Below, piece by piece: positions 39,397 to 48,315 of a DNA stretch of 64,000 bases. Within the stretch, counting starts at the first letter, position 1. The number at the start of each line of letters is the position of its first letter. Origin of the DNA: Rhodospirillaceae bacterium (lineage in GTDB: Bacteria > Pseudomonadota > Alphaproteobacteria > DSM-16000 > Inquilinaceae); assembly GCA_020638575.1 (NCBI GenBank), contig JACKIH010000003.1, positions 291,501 through 355,500 of the forward strand, given 5' to 3'. The position numbers and the translations under genes are program-made. The notes beneath the pieces are model-generated. The model saw only the letters and a list, made by a program, of their open reading frames with translations. It was not told where the DNA came from and searched no databases.

Positions 39397-41823
39397 TTAC
39401 AGGGTGACGGTGCGGGTTTCGTCCGGGTTCAGCTCGAAGGCCTGGCCGCGCACATCCACCGGTACCGGTTCCGGCCAGCCCTGGTCGGCATGGATGGTCA
39501 CCGACTTGGCGGTGAGCACGATGTCGATGGAGTGGCCCTTGAAGCGGATGCGCACCTTCAGCTCGGTCAAGGGGCCGATCAGGCAGGGGTCGAGTTGCAG
39601 GACGCCCGCGGAAACATCAAGCCCCGTCAGGCAGCGCTGCACGATGTCCACGGTGCCGGTCATCAGCCCCAGGTGGATGCCTTCCTGGGTGGTACCGCCC
39701 TGGATGTCGTGGATGTCGCTGCTCAGCGCCTTCACGAAGAAGTCCCAGGCCTGCTCCGGCCGCGTGCGCGCCAGCACCCAGGCGTGCACCAGGTAGCTCA
39801 GGGTCGAGCCGTGGGAGGTGCGGGCCATGTAGTAGTCGATGTTGCGGTCCCACATCTCCGGCGTGAACGCGTAGCCGAGCTTGCCGAACAGTGCGGCCAC
39901 CTTCTCCTTGTTGAACAGGTAGAAGAGCATCAGCACGTCGGCCTGCTTGGACAGCTTGTAGCGGTCCGACGTGTCGCCTTCGGCTTCCAGGATGCGGTCG
40001 AGGCGCTGGATGTCGCCGTACTTGGCCCGGTAGCCGTCCCAGTCGAACTCCTGCAGGTTCTCGTAGCCCTCGAACTGGCTGATGATGCCGTCGCCGTGGA
40101 AGGGCACGAACATCTTGGTTTCGATGTCCGACCACTGCTCGATCTCGTCGTCGGTCAGCCCCAGGCGGCTTTGCAGCTCCTCGCGGCGGATGACGTCCAT
40201 GCTGTCCAGAGCGATGCGCGCCGTCTCCATCAGCCACGACACCATGACGTTGGTGTAGGCGTTGTTGTTGAGGCCGTGGCCGTCGGAGTCGGGGTAGGCC
40301 TCGTGGTACTCGTCGGGGCCCATCACCTGGTGGATTTCGTAGCGGCCGCGCTCCTCGTTGAAGTGGGCGAGGGAGGCAAACAGGCGCGCCACCTCCACGA
40401 TCAGCTCCACGCCCTGGATCTCCAGGGTCAGGTGGTCGCCGGTGGTGAGGTAGTGCTGCCAGGCGTTGTAGGCGATCGCCAGGTTCACGTGGCGCTGCTG
40501 CCAACTGAAGTCGGGCACCCAGCGGCCGGACTTCGGGTTGAGGTGGACGACCTGGCTTTCCTCGCGGCCGTCGCTGCCGCTCTGCCACGGGAACATGGCG
40601 CCCGACAGCCCCGCCGCCTTCGCCGTCTGGCGCGCCTTGGGCAGGCGGTTGAAGCGGTAGCGGAGCATGTTGCGGGCGATCGCCGGGGCCCGGAAGTCGA
40701 GGAACGGCAGGATGTACAGCTCGTCCCAGAACACGTGGCCGCGATAGGCCTCGCCCGACCAGCCGCGGGCCGGCGTGCCCACATCCAGGTCGATGGAGTT
40801 GTGCGATATGGTCTGGAGCAGGTGGAAGATGTGCACCCGCAAGATGAGCTGGACGTTCAGCTTGGTCGTGTTGACCTCGGTGTCGCAGCGTCGCCACAGC
40901 ATGCGCCAGGCGCGCGCATGGGCTTCCGCCAGGCCGTCGTAGTCGGGCGCGATGTCCACCGCCTCCTGGGCAGCGATTTCCGGCTCGGAGATGGCAATGT
41001 CCTTGCCGGTGAACAGCGCCACCACCTTCTCCAGGGTGATCGGCACGCCGGTGACGCCGACATAGGACAACGTCTCGGTGGGCCGCTCGCCGGTGCCGTC
41101 GACCACGCGCTTGGTGTCGAAGGCGCGGCCGTCGCGCAGCACCTGGATACGCGAGGCCAAGGCGATGCGCAGGCGCGACTGCGTCATCTCCGCCACCAGC
41201 GAGATCATCTCGTCTTCCGACGTGGTGCCGTGGAAGGAGCGCGAGGCCAGCACCTTCAGGTGGCGGCTCGCCAGGTCGCGGTAGCGCTTGACCCCGTAGT
41301 TGATGACACCGCCGTCGATGGCGCTTTCAACAGAGATGGGGCCTTCCCAGTTGAGCGGCGTCAGCGTCAGCCGGATCGCCGCCATGTGGTGGTCGGCCAT
41401 GCTCACCAGGCGCTCGGTTTCCACCCGGGTCTCACGGCCGTTGGCGTCGCTGATCACGGCGTCGGTGCGCAGCACGCCGACCCGGACGTCCAGTTCCTGG
41501 CGGAACTTCAGCACCTGGGCGTGCGGCACATCGATGATCTGGCCGTCTTCGGTGCGGGCGATCAGCGGCAGCCAATTCGGGCAATTGACCAGATCTTCGT
41601 TCTCGATCATCCGATCGGCGATCTCGGTCTGCAGGCGGTTGTAACCGCCCGCCAGATAGGTGGCCGGATAGTGCTGGTCGTTGACCATGTCGGCGGCCAC
41701 GGAGAGGAACGAACCGCGCGTGCAGAAATAGCCGTTGCCGAGCGTGCACAGCGTCTCGCGAAGCTTCTGTTGATCCGGTTCGTAGCTGTCGTAGACGAGT
41801 GTCCAGTCCTGCATCTTGCACAT
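39397..41823 (-). CDS. Glycoside hydrolase family 65 protein, probable disaccharide phosphorylase
   Basis: The 808-residue protein shows full GH65 architecture. The N-terminal beta-sandwich begins WTLVYDSYEPDQQKLRE and LGNGYFCTRGSF. The (alpha/alpha)6 catalytic barrel contains GYRGHVFWDE-like EAYRGHVFWDELYILPFL. The putative general acid is E505 in VMGPDEYHEAYPDSDGHG, followed by LNNNAYTNVMV. The TSHGSTLS segment (669-676) corresponds to the phosphate-binding loop of maltose, trehalose and kojibiose phosphorylases. This predicts reversible phosphorolysis of an alpha-glucoside to beta-glucose 1-phosphate. The substrate cannot be read from sequence. It is the last gene of the HAD-otsB-GH65 operon; the neighbouring HAD enzyme could convert the product to glucose 6-phosphate. 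ATG 41814 is an alternative start. Confidence 0.9.
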   Translation of the reverse strand: MCKMQDWTLVYDSYEPDQQKLRETLCTLGNGYFCTRGSFLSVAADMVNDQHYPATYLAGGYNRLQTEIADRMIENEDLVNCPNWLPLIARTEDGQIIDVPHAQVLKFRQELDVRVGVLRTDAVISDANGRETRVETERLVSMADHHMAAIRLTLTPLNWEGPISVESAIDGGVINYGVKRYRDLASRHLKVLASRSFHGTTSEDEMISLVAEMTQSRLRIALASRIQVLRDGRAFDTKRVVDGTGERPTETLSYVGVTGVPITLEKVVALFTGKDIAISEPEIAAQEAVDIAPDYDGLAEAHARAWRMLWRRCDTEVNTTKLNVQLILRVHIFHLLQTISHNSIDLDVGTPARGWSGEAYRGHVFWDELYILPFLDFRAPAIARNMLRYRFNRLPKARQTAKAAGLSGAMFPWQSGSDGREESQVVHLNPKSGRWVPDFSWQQRHVNLAIAYNAWQHYLTTGDHLTLEIQGVELIVEVARLFASLAHFNEERGRYEIHQVMGPDEYHEAYPDSDGHGLNNNAYTNVMVSWLMETARIALDSMDVIRREELQSRLGLTDDEIEQWSDIETKMFVPFHGDGIISQFEGYENLQEFDWDGYRAKYGDIQRLDRILEAEGDTSDRYKLSKQADVLMLFYLFNKEKVAALFGKLGYAFTPEMWDRNIDYYMARTSHGSTLSYLVHAWVLARTRPEQAWDFFVKALSSDIHDIQGGTTQEGIHLGLMTGTVDIVQRCLTGLDVSAGVLQLDPCLIGPLTELKVRIRFKGHSIDIVLTAKSVTIHADQGWPEPVPVDVRGQAFELNPDETRTVTL

Positions 41824-41904
41824 CCCGGGGTGACTGGTGCGTTAGCGGGCACCCGTGCGCCCGCGGTGTCGAAATGGCCCAGATCGGAACGGTTGGTCCG
41901 GTGG

Positions 41905-42744
41905 TCAGGCCGGCGTCATCTTCTGCAGCAGCTCCAGGAGCTGCTCGCAGTCGTAGACGCGGAAATGGGCGTAGGTGGTCCGCTCGGTGGTGTCGTCGGC
42001 GGGTTCGGAGACGATCACACTGGTGCCGATGGTCTGCAGCACCTTGAAGGCATCCTCGTCGGTCACGTCATCGCCGAAGAACATCGGCATGTATTCAGGA
42101 CCATCGAGGCCAAGCGCCTGCGTGAGATAGAGCACGCACTTCCCTTTGTCCCAGTCGATCCGCGGCTGGTATTCGAAGACCTTCTTGCCGGTCTTCTCCT
42201 TGATCTCGGGAAATGCGCCGAGGACGGTATCGAGTCCTTGGCGGAACTGGCCATAGTCGGAATCCGCCACCAGGCGGTAGTGCGCGGCGATGGAGAATTT
42301 CTTGCGCTCCACCAGCGAGCCTTCGATCGGACCGATCAGGGCGGACAGGCGCTCTTCCACCCTGTCCAGCAGGCCCGTCACGTCGCCGCCCACCTGGTTG
42401 TCCACCGACTTGCCGTCCGGCGTCACGATGTCGAAGCCGTGGCTGCCGGCGAACACCAGCCCGCCGATGCCCACCAGCTTTTCAACATCCGGGCGGTCGC
42501 GGCCACTGACCACGGCCACCGGCCGTTTGGCCGCCAGCGTCTTCACCACGTCGCGGCCGGCTTCCGACAGGATCGCCAGTTCCGGGCGCGCGACGATGGG
42601 TGTCAGCGTGCCGTCGTAGTCGAGAAAGATCGCCGGGATGCGCCCAGCGAGGCGGGCCTCCAACTCCTCGAACCGGTCAAGGGCGGAGGGCAGCTCGCGC
42701 ACCGGGCGGCGCACGGGACTGTCGGCAGTGGCTCCTTCAGTCAA
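41905..42744 (-). CDS. otsB: Trehalose-phosphatase (OtsB-type HAD)
   Basis: This HAD-superfamily phosphatase (279 residues) has the catalytic aspartates D42 and D44 in AIFLDYDGTLTPIV. Motif II is PVAVVSGRDRPDVEKLV. The trehalose-phosphatase cap includes GLVFAGSHGFDI. Motif III/IV is DKGKCVLYLTQAL with MFFGDDVTDEDAF. It should release trehalose from trehalose 6-phosphate. No otsA lies here. A TTG at 42744 is the best start: GGGGAG lies seven bases upstream, and it overlaps the preceding gene's stop by eight bases. An in-frame ATG at 42981 would run deep into that gene. It is the middle gene of the sugar operon. Confidence 0.87.
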   Translation of the reverse strand: MTEGATADSPVRRPVRELPSALDRFEELEARLAGRIPAIFLDYDGTLTPIVARPELAILSEAGRDVVKTLAAKRPVAVVSGRDRPDVEKLVGIGGLVFAGSHGFDIVTPDGKSVDNQVGGDVTGLLDRVEERLSALIGPIEGSLVERKKFSIAAHYRLVADSDYGQFRQGLDTVLGAFPEIKEKTGKKVFEYQPRIDWDKGKCVLYLTQALGLDGPEYMPMFFGDDVTDEDAFKVLQTIGTSVIVSEPADDTTERTTYAHFRVYDCEQLLELLQKMTPA

Positions 42745-43510
42745 GACCGAACTCCCCGAGATCGTTGACGACGATATCGGCACCGCCTTCCAGCAGCGCC
42801 TGGTGGCCGACGCCGCGATCGACGCCGATAACATATCCGAAGTTGCCGGCCCGCCCGGAGGCGACGCCGACGATGGCATCTTCCACGATGGCAGCTTCGC
42901 CCACCGGCACCCCCAAGAGGTCGGCGGCGCGTACGTAGGTGTCCGGGGCCGGTTTGCCGGGCAGGTGGTTCTGTTCGGCATAGACGCCGTCCACCATCAC
43001 CTCGAACAGGTACATCAGCCCGGCCCGTTCCAGGATCGGCCTGCAGTTCTTCGACGAGGACACCACCGCCGTCTTCACGCCGCGGGCGCGCATTTCTTCG
43101 ATCAGCGCGACTGTCGTGTCGAACACCGTGACGCCGTCGCGTTCGATCACTTCGTTGAAGCGGTCGTTCTTCTGGTTGCCGAGGCCGCACACGGTGGGCG
43201 CATCGGGCGGATCGTTGGGCGTGCCGTCCGGCAGCACCACACCGCGCGACGCCAGGAACGAGCGCACGCCGTCGTAGCGCGGCTTGCCGTCCACAAAAGT
43301 CTCGTAATCGTCCTTCAGGTCGAACGGCACGAACGCCGTGCCCTCGGCCTCGGCCTTCTGCTTCAAGAAGGCGTCGAACAAGTCTTTCCAGGCCTTGGCG
43401 TGGACGGACGCAGTGTGTGTGACGACACCGTCGAGGTCGACGATGAATGCCTTCAATCCCAACCGGAACAGATTGGGCAAATTGTCGGTCATTGGGGTAT
43501 CGAGTGTCAT
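42737..43510 (-). CDS. HAD-IA hydrolase, beta-phosphoglucomutase family
   Basis: The 257-residue protein has the phosphoryl-acceptor motif AFIVDLDGVVTHTASVHAKAW with D25 and D27. A helical cap holds DGKPRYDGVRSFLASRGV, which resembles the substrate-specificity cap of beta-phosphoglucomutase. It also has motif II VKTAVVSSSKN, the lysine region GKPAPDTYVRAADLLG and motif IV IVEDAIVGVASGRAG. Expected activity is beta-glucose 1-phosphate to glucose 6-phosphate, which fits a GH65 phosphorylase partner. It is the first gene of the minus-strand operon. ATG 43492 is an alternative start. A simple sugar phosphatase is the main alternative. Confidence 0.85.
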   Translation of the reverse strand: MTLDTPMTDNLPNLFRLGLKAFIVDLDGVVTHTASVHAKAWKDLFDAFLKQKAEAEGTAFVPFDLKDDYETFVDGKPRYDGVRSFLASRGVVLPDGTPNDPPDAPTVCGLGNQKNDRFNEVIERDGVTVFDTTVALIEEMRARGVKTAVVSSSKNCRPILERAGLMYLFEVMVDGVYAEQNHLPGKPAPDTYVRAADLLGVPVGEAAIVEDAIVGVASGRAGNFGYVIGVDRGVGHQALLEGGADIVVNDLGEFGLD

Positions 43511-43585
43511 GGCGAATCCGGGCTTCCTCGCGCGCGCTGGTCATGGCGCCGCCTCGTGCCAGGGCTTAGACTTTACCCTTAGCGA

Positions 43586-43614
43586 TTTATACAAACATGG
43601 CGCCCCGATGTAGG
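43586..43614 (-). promoter_or_regulatory. Candidate promoter of the HAD-otsB-GH65 operon
   Basis: On the minus strand TATAAA (43586-43591) lies 17 bases downstream of CCTACA (43609-43614), about 75 bases before the first ATG. The -10 box is good and the -35 box poor, which would suit activator-dependent expression. Confidence 0.33.
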
Positions 43615-43746
43615 GATCGTCAACGCTTGATGGCACTCCGCGGTTCCATTCACGCGATCTTCCCTGCGTCACAAGCTGTTATCGGCAGTGTTGCATGTAT
43701 GATTTGAGTTGACCGGGCGACCGCGTTTTGATTCCGTGGAGCGGCC

Positions 43747-44064
43747 ATGAAATGGATTTCGCTCAGGGTCCGCGGTTTCAGCACGCTCGGCATGGTCGCC
43801 GCCGGGGCGCTGCTGGTCGTGTATTTCGCCTATCACATGGTGCATGGCGATCACGGCTACGTCGCCCTGGGGAACCTGCGCGTCCAGGTAGCGGAAGCGC
43901 GCGCCACGCTCACCCAATTGCGCGAGCAGCGCGAACGGCTGGAGGCGCGCGCCGACGGGCTGGTGAACGGCGACCGTGACCGCGATCTGGTCGACCAGCA
44001 GGCGCGCCGCATGCTGAACCTCGCCCGGCCCAACGATTTGGTGCTGTTCTACCGCGGCGAGTAG
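43747..44064 (+). CDS. ftsB: Septum formation initiator FtsB/DivIC family protein
   Basis: This is a bitopic membrane protein of 105 residues. It has one transmembrane helix (FSTLGMVAAGALLVVYFAYHMV), then a periplasmic coiled coil (LGNLRVQVAEARATLTQLREQRERLEARADGL), and the conserved end RRMLNLARPNDLVLFYRGE. FtsB joins FtsL and FtsQ in the divisome. In alphaproteobacteria it usually lies between eno and pdhA; here it still precedes pdhA, but eno is 4.5 kb away across the sugar operon. Confidence 0.88.
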   Translation: MKWISLRVRGFSTLGMVAAGALLVVYFAYHMVHGDHGYVALGNLRVQVAEARATLTQLREQRERLEARADGLVNGDRDRDLVDQQARRMLNLARPNDLVLFYRGE

Positions 44065-44207
44065 TCGTGCGGCGGCCTATCCCGTTCGGATTGCTGCTGG
44101 TGCCCTCAGCAGTAGAACTCAGGCTCAACTCTTCCGCGTTTCGACAGAACCGGGTGGCCCGGGCGCAAATCAGCCAATCCATGGTTTCTTGTGGGGTCAA
44201 TGCGGGG

Positions 44208-44236
44208 GTGTCAACGGAGCGTCGTGGCACTATCTT
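44208..44236 (+). promoter_or_regulatory. Candidate pdhA promoter
   Basis: GTGTCA (44208-44213) and TATCTT (44231-44236) are 17 bases apart in the 248-base ftsB-pdhA gap. Each keeps four of six consensus bases. The predicted leader is about 70 bases, ending in a strong GGGAGGAGA ribosome site before the GTG at 44313. Confidence 0.4.
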
Positions 44237-44312
44237 GCGGACAAGACCGGCGGATCCCAGTTTTTGGGCGATCACCCGACATATGGGAACACGGGGTAGG
44301 GAGGAGACACGC

Positions 44313-45332
44313 GTGGCACCGTCCAAGACCAAGCAGAACGGCCACGACAAGGCGGAACCGAAGGCCCAGGGGTCGACCGAAGACCTGCTGAAGTTCTACC
44401 GCGAGATGCTGTTGATCCGGCGCTTCGAAGAGAAAGCCGGCCAGCTCTACGGCATGGGCCTGATCGGCGGCTTCTGCCACCTCTACATCGGCCAGGAAGC
44501 CGTGGTCACCGGCGTACAGGCGGTGGCCCAGGAAGGCGACAGCATCATCACCGGCTACCGCGACCATGGCCATATGCTCGCCACCGAGATGGATCCGCGC
44601 GGCGTGATGGCGGAACTGACCGGCCGCATTGGGGGTTACTCCAAGGGCAAGGGCGGCTCCATGCACATGTTCTCCAAGGAGAAGAGGTTCTACGGCGGCC
44701 ATGGCATCGTCGGCTCCCAGGTGTCCATCGGCACCGGGCTCGCGTTCGCCCACAAATACAGCGAGGACGGCGGTGTCGCCTTCGCCTACATGGGTGACGG
44801 TGCGGTCAATCAGGGCCAAGTGTACGAGAGCTTCAACATGGCAGCACTCTGGAAGCTGCCCTGCGTCTACGTGATCGAGAACAACCAGTACGGCATGGGC
44901 ACGTCGGTCGCCCGCGCTTCGGCCAACACCGAGCTGTTCGAGCGCGGCTACGCCTACGGCATCCCCGGCAAGCAAGTGGACGGCATGGATGTCATCGCGG
45001 TGCGCGACCATGCGGCCAAGGCCGCGGAGCATGCGCGCTCCGGCGACGGGCCGATGATCCTGGAGATGATGACCTACCGCTACCGCGGCCACTCCATGTC
45101 CGATCCCGCCAAGTACCGGACGCGCGAGGAAGTGTCCCAGATGCGGGAGACCCGCGATCCCATCGAGCATGTGCGCAAGGCCCTGCTGGGCGGCGAGAAG
45201 GTCTCCGAAGACGACCTCAAGGCGATCGACAAGGAGATCCGCCAGATCGTCAACGATGCGGCCTCCTTCGCGCAGGAAAGCCCGGAACCCGATCCGGCCG
45301 AGCTGTGGACGGACGTTCTGGTGGACGCCTAG
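44313..45332 (+). CDS. pdhA: Pyruvate dehydrogenase E1 component subunit alpha
   Basis: PdhA and PdhB form the thiamine-diphosphate E1 that decarboxylates pyruvate. A GTG at 44313 with GGAGGAGA upstream gives 339 residues; the in-frame extension upstream is not conserved. Landmarks are LLIRRFEEKAGQLYGMGLI, GFCHLYIGQEAVVTG, HGHMLATEMDP, the TPP motif GDGAVNQGQVYESFNMAALW ending ENNQYGMGT, and YRYRGHSMSDP. Short charged sequence at the N-terminus (SKTKQNGHDKAEPK) is likely flexible. It is followed by pdhB, pdhC and lpdA in one operon. Confidence 0.96.
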   Translation: MAPSKTKQNGHDKAEPKAQGSTEDLLKFYREMLLIRRFEEKAGQLYGMGLIGGFCHLYIGQEAVVTGVQAVAQEGDSIITGYRDHGHMLATEMDPRGVMAELTGRIGGYSKGKGGSMHMFSKEKRFYGGHGIVGSQVSIGTGLAFAHKYSEDGGVAFAYMGDGAVNQGQVYESFNMAALWKLPCVYVIENNQYGMGTSVARASANTELFERGYAYGIPGKQVDGMDVIAVRDHAAKAAEHARSGDGPMILEMMTYRYRGHSMSDPAKYRTREEVSQMRETRDPIEHVRKALLGGEKVSEDDLKAIDKEIRQIVNDAASFAQESPEPDPAELWTDVLVDA

Positions 45333-45403
45333 CGACGGGTCGAGCGAACCCGGTTTAGAAGCCATGCCAAGGGCGCCAAGCCCGGCCCGCGCGGAGAAAG
45401 ACC

Positions 45404-46822
45404 ATGCCGATTGAAGTCCTCATGCCCGCCCTCTCGCCGACCATGACCGAGGGCACGTTGGCCAAATGGGTCAAATCGGAAGGGGACCAGGTCGCCCCCG
45501 GCGATGTCATCGCCGAGATCGAGACCGACAAGGCGACGATGGAAGTCGAAGCGGTGGACGAAGGCACGCTGGCCAAGATCCTGGTGCCGGCGGGCACGGA
45601 GAACGTGGCGGTGAACACCGCCATCGCACTGCTCGCGGCCGACGGCGAGGATGCCTCGGCGGTCGACGCTGCGGCCAAGCCGGGCAGCAAGGGCGACACC
45701 GGCGAGTCGCCGGCCGAAGCCGATGCCAAGGGATCGCCCAAGGGGCAGGTGGACTCCGAAGAGCGTGCCGACGCTCCGCCGGCCGCCGCCCAGGCTGCAG
45801 CACCTCCGGCGAGCGATGAGGACAAGTACTTCAAGGAAACGACGCGCATGACCGTCCGCGAGGCCCTGCGCGACGCCATGGCCGAAGAAATGCGCGCCGA
45901 TCAGCGCGTGTTCGTGATGGGCGAGGAGGTGGCCGAATACCAGGGCGCCTACAAGGTCACCCAGGGGCTGTTGCAGGAGTTCGGCGCCAAGCGGGTGATC
46001 GACACGCCGATCACCGAGCACGGCTTTGCCGGCGTCGGCGTGGGGGCCGCCTTTGCCGGGTTGCGCCCCATCGTGGAGTTCATGACCTTCAACTTCGCCA
46101 TGCAGGCGATCGACCACCTGATCAATTCCGCGTCGAAGACCCTGTACATGGCCGGTGGCGCCATGGGCTGCCCCATCGTGTTCCGCGGCCCCAACGGTGC
46201 GGCCTCCCGCGTGGCCGCCCAGCACAGCCAGGACTACGCAAGCTGGTATGCCCACTGCCCCGGCCTGAAGGTGGTGGCGCCCTGGTCGGCGGCCGACGCC
46301 AAGGGCCTGCTGAAGTCTGCGATCCGCGATCCCAACCCGGTGGTGTTCCTGGAGAACGAAATCCTCTATGGGCAGAACTTCGACGTTCCCACCGACCCCG
46401 ATTTCACCGTTCCCATCGGCCGCGCCAAGATCGTGCGGCCGGGCAAGGACGTGACCGTCGTCGGCTATTCCATCATGGTCGGCAAGGCGCTGGAAGCGGC
46501 CGAAGCGCTGGCGGGCGAGGGGATCGATGCCGAGGTGATCGACCTGCGCACGCTGCGCCCGCTGGATGTCGCCACCGTGGTTGAGTCGGTGAAGAAGACA
46601 AACCGTATCGTTTCGGTGGAGGAAGGCTGGCCGGTGGCCGGCATCGGCGCGGAAATCGCCGCGCTGATGATGGAGCACGCCTTCGACTACCTGGACGCGC
46701 CGCTGGCCCGCGTGTGCGCGGCCGACGTGCCGTTGCCCTATGCCGCCAATCTGGAGCAGCTCGCACTGCCCCAGCCGGCAGCCATCGTGAAGGCGGCCAA
46801 GGCCGTCTGCTACCGCACCTGA
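45404..46822 (+). CDS. pdhB: Pyruvate dehydrogenase E1 component subunit beta with N-terminal lipoyl domain
   Basis: The 472-residue protein starts with a full lipoyl domain (residues 1-80, lipoylated lysine in [12 protein letters not shown]). An Ala/Pro/Asp-rich linker (about 85-145) follows, then the E1 beta fold: [55 protein letters not shown], and the C-terminal [24 protein letters not shown] lipoyl domain on E1 beta is an alphaproteobacterial trait. Its lipoyl domain is nearly the same as that of pdhC, pointing to duplication or gene conversion. Confidence 0.96.
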   Translation: MPIEVLMPALSPTMTEGTLAKWVKSEGDQVAPGDVIAEIETDKATMEVEAVDEGTLAKILVPAGTENVAVNTAIALLAADGEDASAVDAAAKPGSKGDTGESPAEADAKGSPKGQVDSEERADAPPAAAQAAAPPASDEDKYFKETTRMTVREALRDAMAEEMRADQRVFVMGEEVAEYQGAYKVTQGLLQEFGAKRVIDTPITEHGFAGVGVGAAFAGLRPIVEFMTFNFAMQAIDHLINSASKTLYMAGGAMGCPIVFRGPNGAASRVAAQHSQDYASWYAHCPGLKVVAPWSAADAKGLLKSAIRDPNPVVFLENEILYGQNFDVPTDPDFTVPIGRAKIVRPGKDVTVVGYSIMVGKALEAAEALAGEGIDAEVIDLRTLRPLDVATVVESVKKTNRIVSVEEGWPVAGIGAEIAALMMEHAFDYLDAPLARVCAADVPLPYAANLEQLALPQPAAIVKAAKAVCYRT

Positions 46823-46889
46823 GCCACCGGTGCCCCGCGCCGCACTTTCATAAGACACGCCAAGACATCCGCGTTCGGGAGGACGTGCC

Positions 46890-48257
46890 ATGCCGATCGA
46901 GATCCTGATGCCGGCCCTGTCGCCGACCATGACGGAAGGCACGCTCGCCCGCTGGATGAAAGCGGAAGGCGACCAGGTGTCGGCCGGCGACGTGGTGGCC
47001 GAGATCGAGACCGATAAGGCGACCATGGAGGTCGAGGCGGTCGACGAAGGCACGCTCGGCAAGATCCTGGTCGAGGGCGGCACGGAGAACGTGGCGGTGA
47101 ACACGCCGATCGCGCTGCTGCTGGCCGAAGGCGAAGATGCAAGCGCGCTTGAGGGGGCCGCGTCCAAGCCTGCCGGCAAGGACAAGTCCGAGGCTGAACC
47201 GGCGACGCCTGAGGCCGACGCCGCACCGGCGAACGCGACGGCCGAAAAGCCGGCGAAGCCCGAAAAGCCGAAATCGGAAAAGCCGAAATCGGAAAAGCCA
47301 AAGTCGGATGGCGGGCGCCTGTTCGCCAGCCCGCTGGCCCGCCGCATGGCCGAGCAGGAGGGGCTGGAGCTGTCGGCCCTCTCCGGATCCGGGCCGGGCG
47401 GCCGCATCGTCAAGGCGGATATCGAACGCGCGCTGGCCGAAGGCACCGGCAAGGCCAAGCCGGCGGCGGCAGAGGCCGCTGCACCGGCCAAGGGGGCCGC
47501 GGCGGCACCGGCTGCGCGCGCGCCTGCGGCCGGGCCGGACGCCAAGGCCGTGGCCGAAGGTGCCGGCATCCCCTTCACCGAGGTGGCGAATTCCAGCATC
47601 CGCAAGGTGATTGCCCGGCGGCTCACGGAGTCCAAGCAGACGGTGCCGCACTTCTACCTGACGGTGGACTGCGCGCTCGACCGGCTGCTCGACGTGCGCA
47701 AGCAGCTCAACACCCGCGGCGAGGCGGCCGGCGTGAAGCTGTCGGTCAACGACCTCATCATCAAGGCGGCGGCGGTGGCCCTGCGCCAGGTGCCGGGCGC
47801 CAATGCCGCCTGGACCGACAGCGCTATCCTGATGTTCCAGCGCGTCGACATGTCGGTCGCCGTGGCCACCGACAACGGCCTCATCACCCCGATCATCAAA
47901 GATGCCGCCAACAAGGGCCTGTCGGCCATCAGTGCGGAAATGAAGGACCTGGCGGCGCGCGCCCGCGACGGCAAACTGAAGCCGGAGGAGTTCCAGGGCG
48001 GCACCTTCACCATCTCCAACCTGGGCATGTTCGGCATCAAGGAGTTCGGGGCCATCATCAACCCGCCGCAGGCGTGCATCCTGGCGGTGGGAGCGGGCGA
48101 ACAGCGCCCGGTGGTGGTGGACGGCGCCGTCGCCGTCAAAACCATGATGTCGGCCACCTTGTCGGTGGATCACCGGGTGGTCGACGGCGCGCTTGGCGCC
48201 CAGTACCTGCAAGCCTTCAAGGCCCTGGTGGAAGACCCGCTGGGCCTGCTGCTGTGA
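46890..48257 (+). CDS. pdhC: Pyruvate dehydrogenase E2, dihydrolipoamide acetyltransferase
   Basis: The 455-residue core subunit has one lipoyl domain (lysine in [12 protein letters not shown]). A Lys/Pro/Ala linker with an exact pentapeptide repeat (EKPKS) follows. Then come the peripheral subunit-binding domain (FASPLARRMAEQEGLELSAL and GSGPGGRIVKADIE) and a second Ala-rich linker. The catalytic domain ends with VDHRVVDGALGAQYLQ, where His and Asp are the active-site pair. It transfers acetyl groups to CoA and builds the complex core. It lies 67 bases after pdhB and 58 before lpdA. Confidence 0.96.
   Translation: MPIEILMPALSPTMTEGTLARWMKAEGDQVSAGDVVAEIETDKATMEVEAVDEGTLGKILVEGGTENVAVNTPIALLLAEGEDASALEGAASKPAGKDKSEAEPATPEADAAPANATAEKPAKPEKPKSEKPKSEKPKSDGGRLFASPLARRMAEQEGLELSALSGSGPGGRIVKADIERALAEGTGKAKPAAAEAAAPAKGAAAAPAARAPAAGPDAKAVAEGAGIPFTEVANSSIRKVIARRLTESKQTVPHFYLTVDCALDRLLDVRKQLNTRGEAAGVKLSVNDLIIKAAAVALRQVPGANAAWTDSAILMFQRVDMSVAVATDNGLITPIIKDAANKGLSAISAEMKDLAARARDGKLKPEEFQGGTFTISNLGMFGIKEFGAIINPPQACILAVGAGEQRPVVVDGAVAVKTMMSATLSVDHRVVDGALGAQYLQAFKALVEDPLGLLL
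47262..47306 (+). repeat. 15-bp tandem repeat, three copies, in the pdhC linker
   Basis: The unit GAAAAGCCGAAATCG repeats at 47262-47276, 47277-47291 and, with two substitutions, 47292-47306. It encodes EKPKS three times in the flexible lipoyl-domain linker. Such in-frame units can change copy number by slippage without breaking the gene, altering linker length between strains. Confidence 0.9.
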
Positions 48258-48315
48258 CGGCGCGGGCCGCCGCAGCCACCCCGGACGCCGCATCCAGAAC
48301 TCCAGGAGACCGGCC

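Noticed and set aside
41824..41904. Terminator in the otsB-GH65 spacer
   Set aside because: The GCGGGC/GCCCGC pairing there has no T-run on the transcribed side and competing folds, so readthrough from otsB to GH65 remains likely.
39319..42768. 1149-codon plus-strand reading frame opposite GH65 and otsB
   Set aside because: It begins over the eno terminator and is antisense to two genes with intact active-site motifs.
43681..43703. Sigma-70 promoter of ftsB built on TATGAT at 43698
   Set aside because: The -10 box is good, but no acceptable -35 hexamer lies 16-18 bases upstream, so it was not listed as a feature.
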